Shown in pieces: positions 1 through 7,774 of a stretch of DNA of 20,248 nt. How positions within the stretch are numbered: the first letter of the stretch is position 1; each line of letters opens with the position of its first letter. The translations under genes and the position numbers were made by a program. The notes beneath the pieces are model-generated. The model made no database searches and was not told the DNA's origin. It saw only the letters and a list, made by a program, of their open reading frames with translations. Where the stretch lies: positions 1 to 20,248 of IMG/VR virus record IMGVR_UViG_3300005617_000065; one strand, 5' to 3'. This DNA is from a virus.

Positions 1-27
1 CTCCACTGTGGACACGGGGGTGACGTT

Positions 28-462
28 ATGGCTGGTCACGGCCCTGCACCGAAGGATCCGGCCACCCGGCGCAGGCGCAACGTCGTGCCACCGCCCACAG
101 TGATCGAGGCTGACGACGAGCTGCGCGGCCCGGACCTACCCATCGACGTACTGCCCAACCATGAGCAATGGCATCAGCGCACCCGCGACTGGTGGCGGAC
201 CTGGCGGACGTCGGCGCAGGCGCAGACGTTCACGGCGACGGACTGGGACTTTCTGCTCGACACCGCGTTGATGCATCACACGATGTGGTCGCAGGGTCGG
301 TGGGAGTTCGCGAGCGAGCTGCGGCTGCGGGCGGCGAAGTTCGGCGCGACGCCGGAGGACCGGATGCGGCTGCGGCTGCAGGTGACCGCGCCGGCGTCGA
401 AAGCCGAGGAACCGAAGCCGGCGGGTCGCTACCAGCACCTGCGGGCCGTCGAGTCGGCGTAG
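28..462 (+). CDS. Terminase small subunit
   Basis: 144 aa, probable TerS, which recognises phage DNA and loads it onto the large subunit for packaging. The N-terminus is proline- and arginine-rich (GHGPAPKDPATRRRRN). It is followed by a Trp-rich helical body (TRDWWRTWRTSAQAQTFTA, then TDWDFLLDTALMHH), and then KFGATPEDRMRLRLQ. This arrangement is what I recall for small terminases of actinophages. Its position directly before the large terminase gene, with only 5 bases between them, fits. The ATG at 28 is preceded by a G-rich ribosome binding site (CGGGGGTG). Only 27 bases precede the gene, so no promoter can be judged. Family assignment rests on remembered motifs and gene order, not on a search. 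Confidence 0.82.
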   Translation: MAGHGPAPKDPATRRRRNVVPPPTVIEADDELRGPDLPIDVLPNHEQWHQRTRDWWRTWRTSAQAQTFTATDWDFLLDTALMHHTMWSQGRWEFASELRLRAAKFGATPEDRMRLRLQVTAPASKAEEPKPAGRYQHLRAVESA

Positions 463-467
463 CCCCC

Positions 468-2159
468 ATGCCCTGGCGCGGGGCCGCGTACGAGGGTGAG
501 CTTCCGTCGCTGGGCTGGGGCCTGCTCGACTGGTGGGCGGAGACGTTGCCCTCACCGCGGGACCACACCGAGCCGCTGATCTTCACCGACGAGCAGGCCC
601 GGATCCTCGTCGACTGGTTCACGTTCGACCCGGTGACGCTCAAGTTCCTGTTCCGGCGCGGTTGTTCGCGCCGGTCGAAGGGCTGGGGCAAGTCGCCGGT
701 GGAGGCGGCGAAGGCGATCGCCGCGCTGGCCGGCGACGTCCGTCCGGATGGATTCGACGCTTCCGGTGAGCCGGTCGGGCGGCCGTGGGGACGCAAGGGC
801 GACCCGAACCCGTGGGTGCAGATCGCCGCGGTGTCCGAGGATCAGACCGACAACACGTATTCGGTGGTGCACGAGCTGCTCACGGCCAACGATGGGGCCG
901 CGGCGGACGCCCTCCGCATCGATGTGGGTCTGACTCGGTGCTATCTGCGGGACCGGCCGGGCAAGTTGGAGCCGGTGACGGCGTCGGCCGGGTCGCGGCA
1001 GGGTCAGCCGATCACCGACGCGACGCTGGACGAGACGCACCTGTGGTTGCCGTCCAATGGCGGTGTGCGTCTGGCCCGGACGCTGCGTCAGAACATCGCG
1101 AAGATGGGCGGCCGGTCGTACGAGACCACGAATTCGTTCGCTCCGGGCGAGAGTTCGGTGGCTGAGGGCACCCACAAGGCCGTCATGGAGGGCCAGCAGG
1201 GCATCTACTACAACGCGGTCGAGGCGCCGGAGGTCAAGCCCGAGGACTCCGACGACGTGCTCCGCGCCGCGCTGCGGGTGGCCTATGGCGGGGCCTACTG
1301 GGTCGACGTGAACCGGCTGGTGCAGGAGATCCGGGACCCGGAAACGCCCTGGGAAGACGCTGAACGGTACTTCTTCAACCACAACATCGACGATCGTCGC
1401 AGGGCGGTCGAGACGAAACGGTGGAACGACCCGAAGGTCGCCCGGCCGGACATCGTGGTGCCGGCTGGTGCCTACATCGGGGTCGGGTTCGATGGTTCGA
1501 TTTCGGACGACTGCACCGCGCTTGTCGGGTGCTGGATCAACGACGGCGTGCCGCACACCTTCGAGATCGAGGTGTGGCAGAAGCCGGCGTCGGAATCCCG
1601 CCGCCACGTGCATTCCACGAACGCGTGGCGGGTCCCGCGGGCCGACGTGCGGGCCAAGGTGGCCTGGGTCTTCCGGTACTACGACGTGGGTCTGATGTTG
1701 TGCGACCCGGCGAAGTGGCAGACCGAGATCGAGTTGTGGGCCGAAGAGGCCACCGAGCGGCGCCGGGCGGCCGGGTTGGCCAACGCCGAGGATCAGGTCG
1801 CGTTCTTCGATACGAACCAGCCGACGCGGATGTGGAAGGCGTGCGACCGGTTCTCGACCGCGCTGACGGAGGGCCTGTACACCCACGACGGTTCGGCGGT
1901 GCTGTCGGCGCAGGTGCTGGCCATGCACAAGCGCAAGATCCGGGTCCGCGACGAGGACGACGACGGACGGACCAAGTTCGTGTTCGTCAAAGGCCCGAAC
2001 CACGACAAGATCGACGCCGGGATTGGTGCCGTCCTGGCGCTCGAGGCGGCCCGGACGATGCCGCCGCGCCGCGTCGTCGCGGCACCACTGATGGACACCG
2101 AGCCGAGCGGAATCTACCGCCGGGGTGGCGTTGACGACCTCATGAGCATCGGGTTCTAA
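468..2159 (+). CDS. Terminase large subunit (ATPase and nuclease)
   Basis: 563 aa packaging motor that pumps DNA into the prohead and cuts the concatemer. The ATPase half has a deviant Walker A (RRSKGWGKSP, residues 68-77) and a Walker B-like segment ending in acidic residues (ATLDETHLW, D188/E189). The C-terminal RNase H-like nuclease half shows the expected three acidic positions: D342 in GVGFDGSISDD, D413 in LMLCDPAKW and D516 in DKIDAGIGAV. Length is normal for the family. I chose the ATG at 468 because upstream codons overlap the small terminase gene in another frame and look non-coding. There is no clear ribosome binding site, so translation is probably coupled to the upstream gene, whose stop lies 5 bases away. 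Confidence 0.93.
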   Translation: MPWRGAAYEGELPSLGWGLLDWWAETLPSPRDHTEPLIFTDEQARILVDWFTFDPVTLKFLFRRGCSRRSKGWGKSPVEAAKAIAALAGDVRPDGFDASGEPVGRPWGRKGDPNPWVQIAAVSEDQTDNTYSVVHELLTANDGAAADALRIDVGLTRCYLRDRPGKLEPVTASAGSRQGQPITDATLDETHLWLPSNGGVRLARTLRQNIAKMGGRSYETTNSFAPGESSVAEGTHKAVMEGQQGIYYNAVEAPEVKPEDSDDVLRAALRVAYGGAYWVDVNRLVQEIRDPETPWEDAERYFFNHNIDDRRRAVETKRWNDPKVARPDIVVPAGAYIGVGFDGSISDDCTALVGCWINDGVPHTFEIEVWQKPASESRRHVHSTNAWRVPRADVRAKVAWVFRYYDVGLMLCDPAKWQTEIELWAEEATERRRAAGLANAEDQVAFFDTNQPTRMWKACDRFSTALTEGLYTHDGSAVLSAQVLAMHKRKIRVRDEDDDGRTKFVFVKGPNHDKIDAGIGAVLALEAARTMPPRRVVAAPLMDTEPSGIYRRGGVDDLMSIGF

Positions 2160-2176
2160 GGAATCGGGGTGGGTAC

Positions 2177-5100
2177 ATGACCACCTCGCAGACCAAGCCC
2201 GCGGCGCCGCTGACCGAGATCGGCTACGCCCAGGCGCCCAACTACAACTGGTGGCAGTACCAGGACGAGACCACCCCGGAGCTCCAGTGGCCGCAGTCCA
2301 TCAGCGTCTACGACGCGATGCGCCGCACCGACGCCCAGGTGACCTCCGTCCTGCGGGCGATGACGTTGCCGGTGCGTTCCACCCCCTGGCGGATCGACCC
2401 GAACGGGGCGAGCGACGAGGTTACCGAGTTCGTCGCGGATAACCTCGGTCTGCCGATTGTCGGCCAGGAGCCGAAGTCCCCGCTGCGCCAGCAGGACCGC
2501 TTCAGTTGGGATGAGCACCTGCGGCAGGCGTTGCTGATGCTGCCGTTCGGGCACATGTACTTCGAGCAGACCTACCGCATCGACCCGGACGGTAAGGCGC
2601 GGCTGCGCAAGCTCGGCCCCCGCATGCCGAAGACGATCAGCCAGATCGACGTCGCCGAGGACGGCGGACTGATCTCGATCACCCAGTACTGGACCGCCGT
2701 CGACCGCAAACCGCAGCCGATCCCGGTCAACCGTCTCGTGGCCTACATCCACGAGAAGGAGGGCGGGAACTGGCTCGGCTCGTCGATCCTTCGTCCCGGA
2801 TACAAGAACTGGCTGCTGAAAGACCGTTTGCTTCGCGTCTGGGCGCAGACGATCGAACGTAACGGCATGGGTGTGCCCCGCTACACCGGTGCCGAGGGCG
2901 AGGCGTCGCTGGCCCAGGGCTTGGCTATGGCGAGGGCGTGGCGGTCGGGTGAGTCGGCCGGCACGGCCATCCCGTTTGGGTCGATGCTGGACCTCGTCGG
3001 GGTCAACGGCACGCTGCCCGACGCCGAGCCAGCGGTCCGATATCACGATGAGCAACTTGGGCGGGCGGTCCTCGCCCACTTCCTGAACCTGGGCACGCAG
3101 ACCGGCTCATGGGCGCTGGGAACGACGTTCGCGGACTTCTTCACGCTGTCCCTGCAGTCCCTGGCCCAGCAGGTGGAGCAGGTCGGCTCGCTGTACATCA
3201 TCGAGGATCTCGTCGACGTCAACTGGGGTCCGGACGAGCCGGCACCAAAGCTGGTCTGTGACGAGATCGGTTCCCGCCAGCCGGCCACGGCACAGTCGTT
3301 GGTGGCTCTGTTCGGCGCCGGTGCGCTCACCCCCGACGCCCGGCTCGAGGAGTCGCTGCGCCAGCAGTACGGTCTGCCGCCGAAGGAGCAGGCGCCCGAC
3401 GCGACGGGGACGGCTGCGCCGTTGCTGCCGCCGGACCAGGCGCAGACGCAGCCCGAGCCGGTGCTGGCCGGTGGTGTCGGCCCAAAAGGCGAATGGGTTG
3501 AGGCGGGCCATCCGCATCCGGGCCAGAAGTACCGGCACGGCTGGATTCCCGTTGGTGGCAGCCCCTCAGCCTTGCTGAATGCCCTCTCTGACCTCAAGGA
3601 GGGCGACGAGAAGTACCTCGATGAGCTTCAACCGGAGGTCGGGGCCATCGTCCGGCAGGTGTTCAACGGTACGCACGGCGGAATTACCGCTGAGGTCGGT
3701 GACGAATCGCTGGCGTCGCCATCGCCCGCCGAGGAAGTACAACTCCGTGCCTGGCTGGCTGCGTTCGACAGTTCCGACCGGACGAAGTGGCCTACACCAA
3801 AGGAAATCGCTGACAGCGGAAAGCTGGGCGAGTCGATCCTTGATGGGTCTTCCTGGTCGGGCGAGCGAGTCCTCGGTTCGAGCAATCGGCCCGTTTCCGC
3901 GTCCATCGACGACGATGAAGATGACGAACCGGGGCAATTCGAGTCCACAGAGGACATCGACACCGCCGCCCTCGTTGCCGCGCTGGCCGCGTTCTGCGGC
4001 GAGGTCTACGCGGCGGCCGAGTTCAGCGACAAGCTCCACCCGCGCGGCGCCGGCGGCCGGTTCCGCAACACCTTCGCCCGGATCGTGCGTGCGTTGGAGG
4101 ACTGGGGCAACGGCGACAGTCCGAGCAACGCCAACCCGTTCGAGGGTCATGGCTTCACCCGGGCGCAGCTGCGGGACGCGGCCAAGAAGCGCGGCGTGAC
4201 ACTGCGCCACGGCGCGTCTGAGCCGGAAATCGTCGAGGCGCTCAAGGCCGACGTGCGGGCCAAGCGTGGTGACGCCAAGGCCGCCAAGTCCCCCGACGCG
4301 GGTAAGCCGGTGCGGTTCACGCTGACCGGCGGCGGCGAACCAAGGAAAGCCGGCCAGGTCAAGGGTCGAAACATCGCCGACGATCACGCCCTCATCTCTG
4401 CCGCCTTCGAGGCGGGCAAGGAGGGCGGCGAGTGGCAAGGTGGCGGCCGGTTCGAACCTGACAAGGGCGGCTACCAGGCCCATCTGACCCTTGCCAAGCA
4501 GCAGGGTTTTGACGGCTTGCCGCAAGTGTTTCGTCGCGATCAGAACCTCGGCGCAAACGGCGAGCCGATCGGATGGAACAAACTCGAAAATGCCGGTTGG
4601 CGCCCACTGTATCGAGGCTGGGGTTGGGGCCAGGGCGAGAAGCCAGGCAAGACCGGCCAGGACATGGCTCACCAGTTCCTATACGGACCACTGCACGTCG
4701 GCGGCGGCGTAGGCCTCGGCACGAACATGTCCGACGACTTGGACAATGCCGATTACTACGCTCGCCAGGACCGTTTCACCCGGATCCACGGAAGCGCCAC
4801 GGTTGCCTTCCTGCTTTCTCCTGACGCGAAGGTCATCAAGTACCCGGACGCGGTGAAGCAACGCGATGACTACCTGGCGAAGCTGCCCCCTGGGCCGAGG
4901 TACGAAGCCGAGCGCAAGGTGTTCGACGACCCGGGAACGTTTGCTATGGCGCGTGGGTATGACGCCATGGTCGCGACCCACGATGACCACAAGGTTGTCA
5001 AGCGTGGCACCGAAGAATGGGTCATCTTCAATCGCACTAAGGTCGCCGCATGGGAGGACAACCCTGAGGCGGCCAAGGCGTGGAAAGCAGCCCACAAACC

Positions 5101-6949
5101 AACCGTTGATTCCAAGCTCCGCAACCTCGACGTCGGTGTCTTCCACGAGAATGGCAAACTCGCCCTGTGGGAGGTGTCCGACTCGGGCGAGCGCCGCAAG
5201 CGGGTGGCGCTGGTCGACGACCTGGCCGGGTTGGAGTCGTGGGCGAACGAGCACGGCGAGTCGGAACTGGCGGGGTGGGCGCGCAAGGAGCGGGGTGGGG
5301 CTGAGGTTCCGAAGGCTCCGACCAAACGGGTAATCGGGCGTGATCTGACCGCCAACCTGGACTATGCATCGATTTCGCAAATTCCCTATGTGTCTGGTGA
5401 GGGCGACCCCGAGCTCTCGCATATCTGGGCGCAGCAAGGCTTCGACGGCCCGCCCCGAGTTGTCAATAATGCCGAATGGGATCGTCTGACGAAGGCTGGC
5501 GGCACACCCATCTACCGAGGTGTGCGTGGGCTGAAGGATGGCCTATCGGCCGACCAGATTGCGGAACGATACGCCACCGGAGACCATTACCCCGGCATCG
5601 GGGTCTTCGGCAACGGCGCGTACTTCGTCGACAGTCCTAAGACGGCAAACGACTACTCGGTCGGCAAGGCATATGGCCCACTGAACTTCAATCGCGGAAA
5701 CCGCGCCCTCGAAGGCAGTGCGGTGATTGAGGCGATGCTCCTACCGGATGCGCGGGTGCTGGACTTCCAAGATGTCGAGCACATTCGTCAGTCGATGGGC
5801 CTTCCTGCCGAGTTTAGTTTCCACGGCGCCGACGGCGAGCCGCGTCAGCTCGTTCTCGGCGACCCTGGCAGGCTCGCCGCCGCCCTGGGGTATGACGCGG
5901 TCAGGGTCCGATCGGGGCTGGAGTACGGGGACGAACTGCTCGTCCTTAATCGGACGGCCACGGCGGTTAGGAGGCCAGATGGGTCCGGATCTATCGCGGC
6001 ACCTCGCAGAGATCGTGAGCATGCGGCCGGTGTCGATGTCGGAGCGCCTCCGCGTGGTGACCGCGGCCCGGCGGGTGGAGACGTGGGAACAACTGCCAGC
6101 GGACGTAAAAGCTCTCCTGGCCGAGATCGAGGCGCGGTCGTAGCGCCAAAGAAAACCGCACCCACCGCCGCCCCCGTCGAGGTCGAGAACGCGATCCGGC
6201 CGCCGCGTAACAGCAGATGGGCCGGCGAGCACACGTCGGCGATAGCCCGGCTCACCTCAGAGAAGGACATCCGAGACTATCTCGGCGCACAGAAGCTGAG
6301 CACCGACCAACTGGCCGATGTTGCCGACAAGTTCGTGCCCCGCGACCGCACCTTGCCCAAGACGAGGACCGCGCTGATCAACGGCATCGTTGCCGGTCGG
6401 ATGGCGGAGGTTGAGCGGCAGTCGGTTCCTCTCGGGACGGCCTCACCGCCGAACGCCGCCCCCGACGTCAACGCCCTGCGCACCCTGGACACCGAGTCCC
6501 GCCGCGACGCCCTGGACCTGCGCAAGGTCGATGAACTGAAGGCCATGCTGCGCGAGCAGGGACTGCCGGTGTCGGGCAAGAAGCGGGACCTGGTGGACCG
6601 GCTGGTGGGGCATCTGGACGGTGGTGCTGGGAAGCCGGCGGCACCGAATGTGCGACCGTCCGGGTTGCCGACCGACAGGAAGTTGGTATCGGGCGACTTC
6701 GACGACCTCGCTGGTCGGCTGATCGGCAAGAACGAGCAGCAGATCCTGGACCTTCTCGCGGACCTGAACGCCAGCGAGTTGGCACGGTTGGCCCGCAAAT
6801 ATGAGGGCGCCAGGAAGGCCAGATCGACGCTCAGTACTGCCAGGGGAGCAAAGTCGGGCCTGCGGTTCCCCGACGATGTGAAAGGCGCCGACGAGCGCCG
6901 ACGGTGGCTTGCCCAGCAACTGACGAGCCGGCGGAACGAGTGGCGATGA
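2177..6949 (+). CDS. Portal protein fused to two ADP-ribosyltransferase-like domains and SAP-like modules
   Basis: 1,590 aa, about three times a normal portal. Residues 1 to ~400 resemble DUF935/Mu gp29-type portals, the dodecameric DNA gate at one capsid vertex. A linker follows with GPKGEWVEAGHPHPG (435-449) and DKLHPRGAGGRFRNT (618-632), then a SAP-like helical module (~658-693). ART-like domain 1 spans ~766-959 and ART-like domain 2 ~1080-1263. An Arg/Gly-rich low-complexity stretch (~1268-1325) comes next, then helical modules at ~1362-1408, a clear SAP-type motif at ~1447-1481, and ~1508-1552. Known portals do not need these additions; they look like virion-borne effector or nucleic-acid-binding parts. 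Codon bias is weaker in parts of the C-terminal region, suggesting acquired modules. The protein may be processed by the downstream protease. The stop overlaps the next start (ATGA). The portal call is strong; biochemical activity of the extra domains is inferred. Confidence 0.85.
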   Translation: MTTSQTKPAAPLTEIGYAQAPNYNWWQYQDETTPELQWPQSISVYDAMRRTDAQVTSVLRAMTLPVRSTPWRIDPNGASDEVTEFVADNLGLPIVGQEPKSPLRQQDRFSWDEHLRQALLMLPFGHMYFEQTYRIDPDGKARLRKLGPRMPKTISQIDVAEDGGLISITQYWTAVDRKPQPIPVNRLVAYIHEKEGGNWLGSSILRPGYKNWLLKDRLLRVWAQTIERNGMGVPRYTGAEGEASLAQGLAMARAWRSGESAGTAIPFGSMLDLVGVNGTLPDAEPAVRYHDEQLGRAVLAHFLNLGTQTGSWALGTTFADFFTLSLQSLAQQVEQVGSLYIIEDLVDVNWGPDEPAPKLVCDEIGSRQPATAQSLVALFGAGALTPDARLEESLRQQYGLPPKEQAPDATGTAAPLLPPDQAQTQPEPVLAGGVGPKGEWVEAGHPHPGQKYRHGWIPVGGSPSALLNALSDLKEGDEKYLDELQPEVGAIVRQVFNGTHGGITAEVGDESLASPSPAEEVQLRAWLAAFDSSDRTKWPTPKEIADSGKLGESILDGSSWSGERVLGSSNRPVSASIDDDEDDEPGQFESTEDIDTAALVAALAAFCGEVYAAAEFSDKLHPRGAGGRFRNTFARIVRALEDWGNGDSPSNANPFEGHGFTRAQLRDAAKKRGVTLRHGASEPEIVEALKADVRAKRGDAKAAKSPDAGKPVRFTLTGGGEPRKAGQVKGRNIADDHALISAAFEAGKEGGEWQGGGRFEPDKGGYQAHLTLAKQQGFDGLPQVFRRDQNLGANGEPIGWNKLENAGWRPLYRGWGWGQGEKPGKTGQDMAHQFLYGPLHVGGGVGLGTNMSDDLDNADYYARQDRFTRIHGSATVAFLLSPDAKVIKYPDAVKQRDDYLAKLPPGPRYEAERKVFDDPGTFAMARGYDAMVATHDDHKVVKRGTEEWVIFNRTKVAAWEDNPEAAKAWKAAHKPTVDSKLRNLDVGVFHENGKLALWEVSDSGERRKRVALVDDLAGLESWANEHGESELAGWARKERGGAEVPKAPTKRVIGRDLTANLDYASISQIPYVSGEGDPELSHIWAQQGFDGPPRVVNNAEWDRLTKAGGTPIYRGVRGLKDGLSADQIAERYATGDHYPGIGVFGNGAYFVDSPKTANDYSVGKAYGPLNFNRGNRALEGSAVIEAMLLPDARVLDFQDVEHIRQSMGLPAEFSFHGADGEPRQLVLGDPGRLAAALGYDAVRVRSGLEYGDELLVLNRTATAVRRPDGSGSIAAPRRDREHAAGVDVGAPPRGDRGPAGGDVGTTASGRKSSPGRDRGAVVAPKKTAPTAAPVEVENAIRPPRNSRWAGEHTSAIARLTSEKDIRDYLGAQKLSTDQLADVADKFVPRDRTLPKTRTALINGIVAGRMAEVERQSVPLGTASPPNAAPDVNALRTLDTESRRDALDLRKVDELKAMLREQGLPVSGKKRDLVDRLVGHLDGGAGKPAAPNVRPSGLPTDRKLVSGDFDDLAGRLIGKNEQQILDLLADLNASELARLARKYEGARKARSTLSTARGAKSGLRFPDDVKGADERRRWLAQQLTSRRNEWR
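4472..5052 (+). other. ART-like domain 1 within the portal fusion
   Basis: Residues ~766-959 of the portal fusion. In order: QQGFDGLPQVF, WRPLYRGWGWG with candidate NAD-binding R813, GGGVGLGTNMSDD followed by ADYYA at the site of the usual S-T-S/GNGxYF strand, GSATVAFLLSPDAKVI, ARGYDAMVA, and TEEWVIFNR with candidate catalytic E947. This order (R, middle strand, E) is that of ADP-ribosyltransferases of the R-S-E class. The middle motif differs from domain 2 (GTNMSDD instead of GNGAYF), so this copy may have changed substrate or lost activity. Assignment is by motif pattern and by its clear similarity to domain 2. Confidence 0.6.
5414..5965 (+). other. ART-like domain 2 within the portal fusion
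   Basis: Residues ~1080-1263 of the portal fusion. It shows AQQGFDGPPRVV, then GGTPIYRGVRG with candidate NAD-binding R1114. GVFGNGAYFVDS (G1145-N-G-A-Y-F1150) fills the middle strand. EGSAVIEAMLLPDARVL and AAALGYDAVRV follow, and YGDELLVLNR carries candidate catalytic E1253. These line up one for one with the matching segments of domain 1. The GNGxYF and E-x-x-V-x-N-R signatures recur in phage and secreted ADP-ribosyltransferase-like proteins, as I recall them. Target and activity are unknown. Confidence 0.68.
5979..6143 (+). CDS. Nested small ORF (54 aa) inside the portal fusion gene
   Basis: A 54-codon ORF read in a different frame from the portal fusion that encloses it. It starts at an ATG preceded by a perfect Shine-Dalgarno AGGAGG with a 4-base spacer and ends at TAG 6141-6143. 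Hand count: 44 of 54 third positions are G or C in this frame, against 26 of 54 for the enclosing frame. The enclosing frame is there a low-complexity Arg/Gly/Pro/Ala run. The product looks like a real helical protein, with VETWEQLPADVKALLAEIE near its end. It begins just after ART-like domain 2 finishes. It could be a separate small gene that came with the ART cassette. A partner or immunity role is speculation only. Confidence 0.6.
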   Translation: MGPDLSRHLAEIVSMRPVSMSERLRVVTAARRVETWEQLPADVKALLAEIEARS

Positions 6950-7758
6950 CCGTCGTCACTGCGGTGAACTACGACGACGCCAAGCATCCGCGTGTCCTCA
7001 CCGGCCCCGAGGGCGGGCAGTTCTCCGCCACTTCGACCACCAAAACGACGACGACGAAGACCAAGACACCGGCGAGACCAGCCCGCCGGGCACCTGCCGC
7101 CGCGCCCTTGCCCGACGGCATGGCACGTGGCCGCGCCAACAGCCCGACCGCCGTGAAGCGTCTGCAGCGGCTCATCAAAGCCCTGGGTCTCGGCGACTTG
7201 GCGCCAGACGGCGTCTACGGCCCGGCCACCGAGGCGGCCGTGAAGGCGGTTCAGGCCAAGCTGGGCATGAAGCAGACCGGTGTGGCGTCGCCGGCGGTGG
7301 TGCAGCGGTTGAAGATCGCCAAGGCGTTGTCGCCATGCGTCGGTCGCACGGTGAAGGCGGCGGGTGGCCCGGACGACGAGGACCTGCCGGAGCAGGACGA
7401 CACCGAAGAGTTCGACCTCGACGACGACGAGTCCGAAGTGGACGTCGGCATCGACCTGTTCGACGACGACGACTTCCCGGACGATGGCGAGCCGGTCCTC
7501 GCCACGCTGGGTCACGATGTCACGCCCGGCCACGACCAGTTGCACCACTGGTGGGTCTACGGAAAAGGTCGAGCCCGCTGGCGGACCTGGACTGAGCTAT
7601 ACGACCAACTGGCGACGATCCCCGAAGTCGGTCCGGTCAAGGCCGCCGTGTATGCCTCCGCCTGGTTCCACGACAGGTACGGCTATTGGAGCGGAAGCGA
7701 TCTCAATCGCGTCAGGAACGGTAAGCCCCCAAGAGGATCCAAGATAGGGCCAGGCTGA
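6946..7758 (+). CDS. Peptidoglycan-binding-domain virion protein
   Basis: 270 aa. The N-terminus has DAKHPRVLTGPEGGQFSAT (11-29), akin to the HPR..GGRF motif of the portal fusion. A Thr/Lys/Ala/Pro-rich linker follows. Residues 66-123 (SPTAVKRLQRLIKALG, then DGVYGPATEAAVKAVQAKLG) form a PG_binding_1-type helical domain, a family that binds bacterial cell wall. Residues ~142-181 are very acidic. The C-terminus (~198-250) carries LHHWWVYGKGRARWRTW, WTELYDQL and ASAWFHDRYGYWSG. I recall this pattern at the ends of actinophage head-region proteins. No catalytic lysis domain and no signal peptide are visible. The start at 6946 is supported by the ATGA overlap with the portal stop. It lies between portal and protease, so a minor capsid role is likely; the reason for a wall-binding domain there is unclear. 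Confidence 0.7.
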   Translation: MTVVTAVNYDDAKHPRVLTGPEGGQFSATSTTKTTTTKTKTPARPARRAPAAAPLPDGMARGRANSPTAVKRLQRLIKALGLGDLAPDGVYGPATEAAVKAVQAKLGMKQTGVASPAVVQRLKIAKALSPCVGRTVKAAGGPDDEDLPEQDDTEEFDLDDDESEVDVGIDLFDDDDFPDDGEPVLATLGHDVTPGHDQLHHWWVYGKGRARWRTWTELYDQLATIPEVGPVKAAVYASAWFHDRYGYWSGSDLNRVRNGKPPRGSKIGPG

Positions 7759-7774
7759 TCTGATCACGGTCGCC

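Noticed and set aside
1-23. End of an upstream gene (a TGA at 21-23 closes one frame)
   Set aside because: Only seven codons are visible, too few to support a coding call.
552-2003. Long open frame on the - strand opposite the large terminase gene
   Set aside because: It is antisense to a confidently identified gene, has Arg/His/Pro-rich composition typical of reading GC-rich DNA in the wrong frame, and shows no family resemblance.
2177-6949. Sequencing frameshift joining separate genes into the long portal ORF
   Set aside because: Portal, ART and terminal SAP-like regions all show coding bias in the same frame. Only 5979-6143 favours another frame, and that is reported as a nested ORF. Raw reads would still be needed to exclude an error near 5968.
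6277-7548. 423-codon open frame on the - strand
   Set aside because: It spans two + strand genes and their boundary; composition changes with the underlying + genes, as expected of an antisense shadow.
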